This document shows positions 58,401-64,000 of a DNA stretch of 64,000 bases, one piece after another. The stretch comes from an uncultured Clostridia bacterium (GTDB lineage Bacteria; Bacillota; Clostridia; Christensenellales; UBA1242): assembly GCA_944372505.1 (NCBI GenBank), contig CALVZK010000001.1, positions 321,185 through 385,184 of the forward strand, read 5' to 3'. Position numbers and translations under genes: made by a program. The notes under the pieces were generated by a model that was not told the origin of the DNA, made no database searches, and saw only the letters and a list, made by a program, of their open reading frames with translations. How positions within the stretch are numbered: the first letter of the stretch is position 1; each line of letters opens with the position of its first letter.

Positions 58401-61400
58401 CTTCCATTATTAGAGATTTATAAATTTTAGTAATCTCAAATGTAATTTCAAATGTATAAGTGTAATAACCAGTAGTTTCGTCAAAGGCCTTATTGTCCTC
58501 AACGAATGTTACATAAGTGCCCATAAAAGCATTTTTTGCATCTGTAGTAAGATAATAAATATAATCATAATTATTTGTTTCATCCTCTTTTGATAATGAA
58601 TTTAAAATATTTCCATTCTCATCTCTAATTTGAGGAATAATAGTTTCTTTATCATTTTCAGCAGTAGTAATAACTTGAACTCTTATTACAGCATTTATAG
58701 AAGGAGTAATAGAAAGCCCCCCTTCCGAAACACTAAATTCTATAACCCCATCTGTAGGATTGATTTGGAAACTTCTTCCAAATCTATTATTAATAGCAAT
58801 TTGATAAGAATTTTCGGTATCATCACTGTTTTTAGAATAAATTCTAGGCAATATAGATATTTTACTATCTCCCGATTCGTTGTCAGCATTTACAATTATA
58901 ACATTTTTGTTTGTTTCAATTGATACTAAGTCTTGGCTTTCGCCTACAGAAGTTGCCGTTGCTTCAATTGTAATGTTGTTTTGAATCAATTTATATTCTT
59001 CGGCATTATTTCCTAATATTACTGAAGGTTTTTCATATGTAACGATATAGTTTCTAGTTGTACTTCTTTGTAAATATGATATAGAATTATTAGTCACTAT
59101 ATTTTCTCTTCCTGTAACATCAGTATAAGAAACAATTAGATTAGACATTGAATTTAAAATATCTACATAAAACGTTTTTGAATTTTGAACATCTTGTTTT
59201 GAATACAGATCAATCTGAACTTTTCCTGTGCCAACTATAATTAAATCTGTACCAATAACTTTTAATATATTATTGTTTGATGAAGTTAAGATAAGATTTT
59301 GAATTGATATATTAGCTGTATTTTCAATTAATTCAGTTAAATTTATAGTATTTAATTTTTGCAAATCATTAATAGCACTTTGTGAAAGCCCAGTTAGCCC
59401 CTCTTCTATTCCATAATAGAACAAAATTCCTTCATTATCACTTACTTCTAAAGATTTATAATATCCATTATTATCTTTGTAAGTTACAATTGTCCCTTGT
59501 ATATCTTCTATTTTTTCACTTTGATAAACATCTTTAAAGTAAGGATTCCCATTATTTACATAATTAAGAAAATCTTCTCCACTTTTAATATAGTTGGTAG
59601 ATAAATTGTCTACTATTTTAATTTCACTTCCATCTTCATAATAGTTTACTTTATATTCATTGTCTTGACCATAGTAAGCATTATAATATTCTCCTGATAC
59701 ACTAGAACCACCTATAATGTTACTTGAAATTTCAACAGCAAAGCATCTATCAATAGTTACTGTTCCATTCGTTTGTGCAATTAAAGAATATACATTACTA
59801 CCATCCAAAGGAGAACTTCCTTTAACAAAATTATAAACATAACTTGTTCGAAGAATTGAATTATTTGACGCACTTCCAACCAATCCGCCTATTTTTTGAC
59901 CTTTGAAAGTGTTAACGCCATAAGTAGGCTTTTCTTCTTGCTCTCCAGTTTTTAAGTTATAAAACTCTACCTTACAACCTATGATCGAACTAGAATTTTC
60001 GCCTGCTATACCTCCAACGAATGAAGAACTAGACGCATCGATATTGAGACCTAAAACACTACAATTTATAATTTCTCCGCTGTTAATGCCAACAATACCA
60101 CCAACTTTTTCGGCTGTAGAAGTTAATATACTTGGTTGTATTCCATTAACATCTATTGTGACATTTTCAATTGTGCCCGTATTAGTTCCTGCTACAAAGC
60201 CAGAAGAATTTATAGTTCCATTAAAATTAATATTTCTAATAGTACCACTATTGCTTGCTATGAATGTGGTAGAACCAGACAAGAAAGTAACTGTATTTAC
60301 ACTTCCATTTTCATCATCGAATGCTCTACCCTCTATTCCTCCTGACAAATTTATTGAAGTACCATTAAAAGTCAACTCAATGCTATTCATTAATCTGTAA
60401 TATTTTGTTGGATCGATTGAAATAAATTCTTCCGCTGTATAAATTCTATATGCATGTTCGAAGCTTCGCCCGTCTGCAACATTAATTTTTATTTTTAAAA
60501 GAATTTCATCAAAGTCAATTGCTTTCGCTTCACCACTTTCAAAAGAATTTGAAATAAAATAAGCGTTTGAAATTAGATAATCATACCAAGTCATATTACC
60601 AGAATAAATTTTACCCAAACTTTCAAAAGAAACTGTATATAAAGTTGGATTTTCCTGTTCTGTCTTCAAATAATAAGTGATGTTATTATTATAAATTGCA
60701 TCTTGAGGAATCAAATAAATGTAGCCCGTAGTACCAATAGATAAATTTTTGTTTAAAGACAAAGAAATTCTGTTTTGATCAATATAATCGCCAACTGTAA
60801 CAAGAGCGGTATTAGTATAATCTACTGTTCCATCTTCTTGTGTTATTAAATAAGAAATATTGCTATTTCGAGCATTAGTAGGACTAGAAGAAAGCACAAT
60901 AAATTGTGGATTTGTATCTCCTATTTCAAAATATAATCCCTCATCATCTTTAGCTTCCCATTTTAAACTTTCAACTCTTTGAGCATTTTTAATGTTAATT
61001 GACAAATTCGTCCACATCACATCTTTAAATACAGGAGTCCCAGTAGAATCAATTACTGAAAGTTTATAATGAATTTCTAATATATCGCTGAAACTTGACT
61101 GTCCTTTAAGAGAAGATGAAGCAATATCAAAAGATAATGAATAATCGTTAACAATGATATTTTCAATTAAGTATCTACCGTTTTCCCAAGTTATAGAATT
61201 ACCTGACAAAGAAGCGTTTCCCATTAAGAACTCACCTGTGGAACTTCTAATAGTAGAAACAAATTCAAAGTTTGTTAAATCTATATAAGTTACATTGCTA
61301 TTTTTAAAATCAATGGTAATAGTCTTTCTAGTCAAAGTTTTATCATTTGAAGAAACGGTATCAGAAGAATATAAAGTTATTTCATTATCTGAACTAGGTG

Positions 61401-63756
61401 TTACTGTCAAATTACTTGGAGCGACATAACTTTCAATTAAAACTATTCTTATGATGTTTATATTTCCATTTTCATCTACATTATCTCCATTACCTGCTCC
61501 TGTAAATGTAATTACAGCATATGTAAATCCGACATTAGAGGTAATGATACTTTTGTTATCTGAAGAAAAATAAGCGTATTTACTTACATTTTGATTAGCA
61601 TAAGCCCCATTAATAATCTGGCTAATTCCTGGAGCAGTATTTATTAAGTTTTTAAATTCGTTGATTTGTTCATTTTTTTCTTCCTGTGTTAATTGCTGAT
61701 CGCCTTCTACAATATAATCCAAATCAAAATAATTTACTTTTATTTTAGCAACTGCGTTATTACCATTAGAACTATTATATCTGTATAAAACTGGTACAGT
61801 CGATCCATTTTTTATCATAATGTTCGACAGACTTGAAGTACTTGTATCTGTAGTACCATTTTCAAAATAAATTAAATTATTATTTAAATTATATGTAACA
61901 GAATCTGTAGCATTACTGCCTTGGTCATAGACAACTGCCGCTTCTGTTAAAGGCAAGAATATATTAATATCATAATAATCGCTTACAAGTCCATTTTCAT
62001 GAATAAAACGATATTTATCCAATGCAGTTATACCATAACTATTAGTATTCAATGTTAATAAAATTTTAAAAGTTACACTGTCAGTTGTGTTTGAAACTTT
62101 AATTGGACCATCAATTTTTACATTTTCACTATTAACTTCTAAACTTATACCATCAACATCTGTTTGTCCAAATAAAGTAAATACTTTTTCAATAATTGTA
62201 GATGTAGTATTTTGAGAACTATCTACTCTAAAATCAGCATTTTCAAAAACAAATTGTTCTTGTGAAACAGATTTAACTAGTTCTAATTGAACAGTAGAAG
62301 ATATGTTTGTATTATCGACACTTGTAAATGTAATTGAGACGTTATTTACATTTTGTTGTAACAAATTTGAATGTGCCTTTAGATATATTGTTTTGTAATC
62401 GATGTTTGCATCAGCTCTTGAAATATATGCGCCTTGTTCTTCATCCCAAGTCAAAACAATTTCTTGTATTATATTATTATTTTGTTTGTCTTGATAATAA
62501 ATTTTTACTGGACATTCATTGTTAGGGACTATCGCTTCACCTACACTTCCAATCGCTACTGAAATTGAATACTTATTTGAATAATTTTCGACAGTAGTTG
62601 GTAAAATTTCTATATTAAACATTTTACCAAGCGAATTTAAATATTCACTATAAAGTGTTTGAGCAGAGGTCATTGTATTTTTATTAGCAATTAATTCATT
62701 ATTTTCACCTCTAATTTCAACGTCGTTAACAATTTCTCTTGCTTCAATAATAACAACGTTATCAAAGGTATCAATATTATAGTCATAGTCTTCATATCCA
62801 ATTTCAAAATACAAAGTATAATTTTTATTTATATTTGGCTTTTCTCTATCAATATAAACCTCATAAATTGGATAACCATTTTCATCTTCACTATTTTTAT
62901 TTACAATTAGTGCATCATTTGCTTGTCCAAATTGATCCACTATTACAGAAGTTATAACTAAATCTCCATCATAGTTTAATTTTAGATAACCTGTATAATG
63001 TTCATCTGAAGGCTCATTAGGAACAATTCTAAACGTATTATTGTCTTCATTAATCAAATCAAATTGAGAATTTAAACTATATGACCAAGAAAGGTAAAGT
63101 TCTTGTTCAATTTTATCAATAACCGGTAAAACTACATTAGTAGTAACATTCTTTTCGGTAGTAGCGGTTAATACTATTGTATCAAGTAGATAACTTTGAT
63201 CAATAATTAAATTAGTTCCTTCAATCGTAGCCCCTTCGATTTCGTTTGCTATGGACCAAGTAATTTGTCTTCTAGATAAATTAGATGGTTGAAAAGACAA
63301 TAAGTTTTCTTCGATTAGTGCAACGCTTCCTCCTCTAAGAGCATAGTTTTTTCTAACGACGTTTTCACTTTGATTTTGTGTCATTGATGTAACTTCACTA
63401 TAAACATCAACACTAATTATTTTGGAAACATTACCTTGATTTGTCATCACAACAACTTCACCTTGTCCTTCATTGAGTGCAGTTATAGTAATTTCCCACT
63501 TATTCGAACTAACACTAGTTGCTTTAGCAGAAATAATATTTTCATAACTATTGCTTACACTTGCTGTAACAGATACATTTTTCCCGCCCGATACAGTAGC
63601 AACTACAATTTCTTGGCTTAAATTATCTTTATCATACAAAATTGACACGCTATCGCGTGACAAAGTAAGATCGACTTTTGAACTACCGCAAGCGGCAAGA
63701 ACAGACGCTCCCATAAGTAAGAATAAACTTAATATCCCTACAAGAAACTTTTTCAT
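43447..63756 (-). CDS. Giant 6769-residue repeat-rich surface lipoprotein
   Basis: Signal peptide MKKFLVGILSLFLLMGASVL ends in lipobox LAAC (C23), so it should be lipid-anchored at the outer face. Residues about 30-1130 are Ig-like beta domains. About 1145-1290 and 2290-4950 are rich in GLUG-type turns (GGIVGINSGEI, VGGIAGENSS, GGLAGYIKDAK, IAGFVLNNSG), expected to form a long beta-helix. About 1400-2260 is Ig-like again. A hydrophobic stretch (about 5106-5139, MVVIVPFPISALLVSLAASAAALSF) is followed by 1400 more beta-rich residues and a Gly-rich tail (about 6535-6675). It has AAGGAGG before the ATG and a promoter near 63850. Likely an adhesin or surface structural protein; no enzymatic domain or sorting signal is seen. 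Confidence 0.85.
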   Translation of the reverse strand: MKKFLVGILSLFLLMGASVLAACGSSKVDLTLSRDSVSILYDKDNLSQEIVVATVSGGKNVSVTASVSNSYENIISAKATSVSSNKWEITITALNEGQGEVVVMTNQGNVSKIISVDVYSEVTSMTQNQSENVVRKNYALRGGSVALIEENLLSFQPSNLSRRQITWSIANEIEGATIEGTNLIIDQSYLLDTIVLTATTEKNVTTNVVLPVIDKIEQELYLSWSYSLNSQFDLINEDNNTFRIVPNEPSDEHYTGYLKLNYDGDLVITSVIVDQFGQANDALIVNKNSEDENGYPIYEVYIDREKPNINKNYTLYFEIGYEDYDYNIDTFDNVVIIEAREIVNDVEIRGENNELIANKNTMTSAQTLYSEYLNSLGKMFNIEILPTTVENYSNKYSISVAIGSVGEAIVPNNECPVKIYYQDKQNNNIIQEIVLTWDEEQGAYISRADANIDYKTIYLKAHSNLLQQNVNNVSITFTSVDNTNISSTVQLELVKSVSQEQFVFENADFRVDSSQNTTSTIIEKVFTLFGQTDVDGISLEVNSENVKIDGPIKVSNTTDSVTFKILLTLNTNSYGITALDKYRFIHENGLVSDYYDINIFLPLTEAAVVYDQGSNATDSVTYNLNNNLIYFENGTTDTSTSSLSNIMIKNGSTVPVLYRYNSSNGNNAVAKIKVNYFDLDYIVEGDQQLTQEEKNEQINEFKNLINTAPGISQIINGAYANQNVSKYAYFSSDNKSIITSNVGFTYAVITFTGAGNGDNVDENGNINIIRIVLIESYVAPSNLTVTPSSDNEITLYSSDTVSSNDKTLTRKTITIDFKNSNVTYIDLTNFEFVSTIRSSTGEFLMGNASLSGNSITWENGRYLIENIIVNDYSLSFDIASSSLKGQSSFSDILEIHYKLSVIDSTGTPVFKDVMWTNLSINIKNAQRVESLKWEAKDDEGLYFEIGDTNPQFIVLSSSPTNARNSNISYLITQEDGTVDYTNTALVTVGDYIDQNRISLSLNKNLSIGTTGYIYLIPQDAIYNNNITYYLKTEQENPTLYTVSFESLGKIYSGNMTWYDYLISNAYFISNSFESGEAKAIDFDEILLKIKINVADGRSFEHAYRIYTAEEFISIDPTKYYRLMNSIELTFNGTSINLSGGIEGRAFDDENGSVNTVTFLSGSTTFIASNSGTIRNINFNGTINSSGFVAGTNTGTIENVTIDVNGIQPSILTSTAEKVGGIVGINSGEIINCSVLGLNIDASSSSFVGGIAGENSSSIIGCKVEFYNLKTGEQEEKPTYGVNTFKGQKIGGLVGSASNNSILRTSYVYNFVKGSSPLDGSNVYSLIAQTNGTVTIDRCFAVEISSNIIGGSSVSGEYYNAYYGQDNEYKVNYYEDGSEIKIVDNLSTNYIKSGEDFLNYVNNGNPYFKDVYQSEKIEDIQGTIVTYKDNNGYYKSLEVSDNEGILFYYGIEEGLTGLSQSAINDLQKLNTINLTELIENTANISIQNLILTSSNNNILKVIGTDLIIVGTGKVQIDLYSKQDVQNSKTFYVDILNSMSNLIVSYTDVTGRENIVTNNSISYLQRSTTRNYIVTYEKPSVILGNNAEEYKLIQNNITIEATATSVGESQDLVSIETNKNVIIVNADNESGDSKISILPRIYSKNSDDTENSYQIAINNRFGRSFQINPTDGVIEFSVSEGGLSITPSINAVIRVQVITTAENDKETIIPQIRDENGNILNSLSKEDETNNYDYIYYLTTDAKNAFMGTYVTFVEDNKAFDETTGYYTYTFEITFEITKIYKSLIMEDVSFDVSFISNSGNNSYYQKENASFKLNLSKQNFTNIDVNNYLITKSQWANIGNSYTTVHTIENETTGILAPGGSSVLQVSVNPDYAYYDYMTLSYSGASVNDALKFELLSQFGINNENKLRQFAPNKNANIVTIGESLTYRPSQSEKEDANGTLYFRIWVNTTVNTNNVIKLTARFFTGQGEKLSEVNYFLTISYLTEAEITINGEDIAYVARGSIATVTIRLPQDQNINNFSLDGNDSGINISDLSEPIIDEASGIKTYTAQIFVSVTAKTINENNSFSVIATVSRTQNGSTEVKTTSATIKIVDFMIDEENINISNSENNNLDIWLNVPKTFDIEYNFVPETYTGYSTSDIEAVNKVNELLAKRNLFAQNQVYADSTTDFYINYQYDSNQGVKELTIKDRLFFVNGNEFVPAFASDGSANSKVVSFTYDQSKNIINVTGLQKASNIQMVIRTYILSGGNTKIIDTYFTINVEAYSDPDIPLLIENANDFENLNPSLYSSSSNVSEDDYILTNDIILTDFTPFDTSLIRSLDGNGFTIHIKSFNVSYSSSTINLALFTNITENTTLKNVRINIYNGGQLTLDISKFVGQTTINIAGLAIENNGIVTNCEVVAYKSEKLAYGNIENLLEQSTTSHNNPTGFNIKFINGNNTTEEVYVGRESSWTPNIAGFVLNNSGSITNSRVGGESLIELGEEIYNGEIPSGYTSSYTIGLGTFYIVGQGNIAGFVLNNNSAISASGVAKLDIENKSGTSTFTTSGFVNYNGETASISGSFVEGVKSDLPQSNEKRAEDYTREGSSLKSKLGIIAGFIYNNEGVISDSYSNILIANETDSVKVYLASGFVYQNNGIITECYSASQIRNSMYNQMNFSGVDSEGNLLANGQYTNCYYFNKDLYQSVDEFNSTTETQYSTGAVAVKDPADTSYFYGFAIASGDTDGIWRMDEDGPTLIEANQIAYSHRYIYYLSEDSGYEGITGENEQGKYILQYSILQLSDGSREINTALGSTLNPILIVDAQDFVEVMGTSQSTNVQQNYNNSMIWGTYRLVNDIDLSAITDISVLPSANKAFAGKLYGNSFNITGISLTTDSNRVAFGLFSSLETKGSYSPLITNLGLQINQVVGSNSVIVGGLAGYIKDAKLINIDITMSQTGNINGYNFAGTLAGLAFGNNIIKNISITDPNVSTNQYSAISTNNYYDMSNLYSTRNDLKNSLNFSTSVQSSIIINNLSKYSYAGSVIGFVDNYSSESTSFNINQAENYSINNIRVSGIVKIRAEIAGGAFGLTSYQTHLNDVGIDITGSTNNNSSKILSMKYFAGGIVGQSFGSLSRLYVQYNKSTQSSIENNLSSIYSSNSVSGIERGATDLFFDSSTNYSQVYIGGIVGYVGSGKLQISYSKINVISPTSLYAGGIIGGMELDGTTGYNADADLMADSAYTKYFINEVYATGDVRAKSTVQSQTNVNSAGVIGVIKGTNPRVALMSVNAFNVFTSYDYTTNTDIALGSITNMSFSLQSNLILGSAFVKNTENNTWTEVNLTETNYSSYLIFVQAKEENLSGGDSTGIKLASVGVYEGYYLVNDLYVKLNLFGNISSENSNLFNNNLIYAIQSPFNFTSSAVGSIETRTAFLGSGAWQNQNWVHSTSELFPSIRYQKTSNVIYLDQYNVADVFRMMSGNSDITVIVRGLATEGGTEYGDVNLDEYNKTFTNNQYSPIENFGGRLVGGFYNGNYIKIISSKNFITSVSPGFSVNNLTVNYIGKSNNDNNKVIKLTDNQGGLFVAGGIDQANISGLTLNVLSSVEVDSNASSSSIGLVAPNISNTNINNLIVNTGGEGINSFILSTDYILTINNSAQNVGLISGSLVQSSSSSIMYVDGIQINTAANFINYNGKNSNVNVGAYFGNVSREKTNNLSSLELRITLQSINKLSTATNNTQYQKISITNVGDKANINIGGFIGKANDINYIGPYLGKDISTSTALHINTTSTGLNINAGLIVGEIVDSSIGQTDFTGANLQGGLFVEKGGINHLNAGGFAGKITNGRIEIRNISKVNFEVVGRETSENNNQILDINKFDDYSLSKNISPVIVTSANVGGIIGYVNGTDFTLSQNERIYINDKIFNSNNTYLGGDSIQLKQQGTITSNDVNNERNNINVGSIIGSAIVPTTASSTQTIKLKILGAITSNANILILKENDTSTADTSTANTADTSTANIGGLVGRILGGINEKNIISKASIQSQSNGLLRYDGAVFSSIKNINFGGVVGNLLNSCDLEILGTSFGGALKILGENSNASNVNAGGVIGKFADSQSSNNLNLSITSTYNYGDVFVQYDNNEFNSLTSYYFGGIVGQIFNTDAINKITIEKNYSLMTSHNARYIETEQSAHALFGNSTITGNEKNISLNYYSYAVTLTEDKNGTDVSYYNYSTSSYLGYTGGGKETEREKIKKSLAGIILDNLNDSETIASGHKLKPDSIESNGGLPKDAISFNGIKYYILNNSDIPSQLYLEDETINNDIINNIAIIGDSYEINYNNSKVSFIESLNGYSFVSGLVLNVDINNENLEDNAETNLAGVANLMCDNTQIYAVQVKGKINVGGEKAITIGGIVAQMSSGKITNSSTALDLTYRANTSTQKDESGVYGIARLVNSTVSGSSTTTQQNKIIDNVYSTGSVITYIDINMYAFANGNSQATISNCYSISKIDWNDYTTADKMTSADTFFNIGVFGRGSSLTNCYYDYNAIDDLIVERDLDEAELKKVKINTETLMSKDLEIYKDLGIYAESNFDYNYGYPTLKYNFMKLSSYAIVKSIKTGQNKGVKTDTNSIFNNNISSTIYDDYVEEVSYKRLRNFATTADAGNNSFYFLIPNAGILSIIENITSTTNFVLLYDIDLSATQFNNSWNSLYPENTKTIEGEDVTTGNYSGIFDGNGKTISGLINTLFNGIQGNSVVKNLRLTDSTINGNPVLAKTITDSTVSNITLSGNITGSSSNLGALTSTLTNSKVYAVTNLTSINISVDGNSTIGGLAGYVEGDSQIKFSSNYGPLTIVLSPDLITKDEPSVPYSAVGGLVGIFRGGNIEYSYNATSVLNGYATSTSLSTYIANYYTGGIVGWGSEKDDNVCTISNSYNSGMVKSGNKSNGATDATLNGKSYAGGIIGVGNNGSENTISSISNCYNEGAVEALGVNAQFAFRWVDTDNNDVTDKLQMYQSSYKNVWAYGIGYYLESEGQNNITVIEDENIFENGASANKNQIFLEQKWENISKQITQPFSVSTERVRVDGEAIAVVANEFSVLNQSYKFNLTNIIPEIGETNDVTVSAYDSNGVPTRLVVKVYSKITANYNAGYGFTMVVIVPFPISALLVSLAASAAALSFLFAGLSYKDGITTEIGKTIVEEGKEKIERIEDIYIIDYNNADSKYSHNYHDQKSKGQEDIGAISRSSIETSLNDLKETTRSANGEERTDYDEIKVAGQSYYLANSNNINNILQAGIYSGVIEIISEDLLYTGNINDYKANVYKTINNENVTIKTTLSNAIQKVEKIVENGISKTKLTVRIFTDDENGLQGDINVSVNCNYSEPLEFDPNDISYVYTDNKSLGIRISGITTNSLLEEESVKIILPNGKESNYKVYKFCVENPEKVENSEEESEYIYLYYDKEYEMFVYVPNTNIKTRLGSLKPVNTNTEFDSKQTNWVIETNQLNNIILNGNSYNLTFGSSADEDDGKLTISFNVSKDASDYQSIIEGLKGKINSWGWGDKLSFNDKTESISDETRTITLLYDSKIKNADYKLECEGKTIASYKSNSTKQYLIDNLEILTDKFSGKTLYSQQIQGAPVETSITFGGGKSGTFTHNASSGDHTGNVSISYGNEVSSWYNDSEEKSNVIYNSQVSLTIESILSENFGLYLNDNLVAEYNYTEDIQSGEWTISYSGDDYSFSTNESNNLEISFTLNNVSLNEITNKISNLKSSLVAKNLQNETIDNAIIMEDNVNKEIIQASHSISFNLGILNADTIILNGNTILLGYDNSNANPWTTNLSNIQIGEEIYDISIDNSILTFSISSLTEEFNFQDVKDYMASSKAYQNDFSNSVIIDTNIPIETQSYTDTNTKATINFKQYISEIDTDKGIIKQLVENYGNGNYGYELKIDQNNENILNDLTYYEINGIKIYKGVNNFEYTVKTYTQYNSIIISYNQILNGKLNINYIPYGESSQRSVEIDLSAEAEGDMSISYPLSSESGSETPIKATGNVEFSLNINSSYRISSKDVIGDNSSFGIVIKDKNERYYVEGQLTNNDNNEIEGLINTIYKKYAEDGYLYVEKVESEYPIESEGTTIIKNTISYIVFYKKLVKPEGSQEYVESSEPSIQIMNYTIVHDSKNNSTSENYIFLNDLSNRTYLTFADSSGENIIYGYKELTGNETKYYLFNKTDITKELVWDEEKEYYKYSTNGIDYIMTEGILSDTIDTLKGIITEVDRTLIDENVSMIEMRKNENLISSNSNLIIVNSNYSVENTYEESGYYSSWKTNTLQNNYEWTETEFNKYNLVSQNLKIEGSEFNKIELTENDANLFIIDKGSDNELIQIKMLLSDKDKLKDNDTICITSKVLDEYSSAGMAENESVTISNKDERQEKDFVSEDGKLLIKIETNGAPLSAQPIIFTQDISIKDFEPVTWNLNINIIGNGYYLSLYNTLFNNVGTSSAKTPFIKDLLILNETYGKSYFVTEESTKQPVMNNLKLYGSVLDYQLDSAALINTRSSMKNIDSYVSINSKYEGNLTLYYSSISTNANNYGTIVALNGQDGKNGGNATNPDGNGSKGDNGSNGWGIQTYKIAETDDQEANLTTIKNFGILKVGDGGNGGAGGSTWYVRGVDGIQQAGAELNLFQYYNTEAGTKGVKGTAGNTQGFSGSGYTGIGYNGIDGANGTLGRIPFYAMKLKKQSIVDISYSTKEVDMIVTNSITEDNHTKTWKLTINDLGGFNGAITSTRVDELTEKEKEVIYSLFFNRTIVVEALTDSQKIDKNKIIT
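51812..51865 (-). repeat. 15-nt in-frame repeat inside the giant gene
   Basis: GCTGTAGAAGTATCT (plus strand) at 51812-51826 and 51836-51850, with a one-base variant at 51851-51865 and a 9-nt partial unit between. It codes DTSTA units. Exact copies suggest slippage and possible length variation in multiples of three. Confidence 0.85.
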
Positions 63757-63842
63757 AATGCCTCCTTGATTAATATCTGTAAAAATTAGATATTTTAAAC
63801 ATATATAAGCGAAATTTAGTGTAAAGTCTTTAATATATAAAA

Positions 63843-63872
63843 ATTATAACTTTTTTTTAACAATATTGTCAA
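63843..63872 (-). promoter_or_regulatory. Promoter of the giant lipoprotein gene
   Basis: Minus strand TTGACA (63872-63867), 18 nt, TATAAT (63848-63843). +1 near 63836 leaves a leader of about 80 nt ending in AAGGAGG before the ATG at 63756. The rest of the leader and 63873-64000 show nothing else. Confidence 0.65.
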
Positions 63873-64000
63873 ATAAATATAAAGTTATTTTATATATAAT
63901 ATAAAATTAAAATGCTTAACCAATTGCATATTTTAAAAGCATTTAACTAAACAACAAGAATTGTGAAATTACAACTATCAAAACCTTGCAATTTTTACAA

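Overview
The window is a very AT-rich bacterial chromosome segment (GC visibly under 30%) using the standard code: Trp is TGG and no long frame needs TGA read through. Gene content points to a Gram-positive Bacillota (Clostridia-like) lineage, probably uncultured and with a reduced genome. The evidence is a dcw-type rsmH/ftsL/PBP cluster, a Spo0A effector domain, a YycJ hydrolase, a collagen-like Gly-X-Y protein, a lipoprotein with a classical lipobox, and strong AGGAGG ribosome sites. This placement is inferred from family knowledge, not from a marker gene.

Layout. 1-6.6 kb (minus): a cell-envelope block of CvpA-domain protein, rsmH, FtsL-position protein, PASTA-type class B PBP and a Zn-peptidase cut by the window edge. 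7.1-17.3 kb: yycJ, a repeat-tailed unknown protein, an FkbM methyltransferase divergent from a phosphoribosyltransferase, tRNA-Leu, small unknowns, a decayed MATE transporter, an HD hydrolase behind an apparent attenuator, tRNA-Ile with a rearranged partial copy carrying a hairpin array, and a DUF4186 protein. 17.3-26.5 kb: a transglutaminase-like/DUF5011/metallo-beta-lactamase operon, an amidase-like peptidoglycan-binding protein, a second MBL protein, small unknowns, a PAP2 phosphatase and gpmI. 26.6-33.3 kb (minus): a secreted protein, a radC pseudogene, and a series of an orphan VirD4/TraG ATPase, small anchored proteins, a SecB-like protein, a stand-alone Spo0A DNA-binding domain, an Ig-like protein and a YwaF-type membrane protein, then tRNA-Asn. 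33.4-39.4 kb: collagen-like/beta-helix protein and uvrB-uvrA. 39.5-43.4 kb: two related small membrane proteins flank asnA, preceded by a striking Asn-codon leader and terminator, and a Fic AMP-transferase; an intact radC follows. 43.4-63.8 kb: one 6769-residue lipoprotein gene.

Two regulatory themes stand out. (1) Six start codons lie exactly 6 nt downstream of a good -10 box with a -35 at 17 nt spacing and no Shine-Dalgarno, so they look leaderless; many neighbours have normal ribosome sites. (2) Two genes, asnA and the HD hydrolase gene, appear controlled by leader-peptide attenuation. The asnA leader has six consecutive Asn codons and a perfect 10-bp terminator stem. No transposase, integrase or CRISPR array was found.
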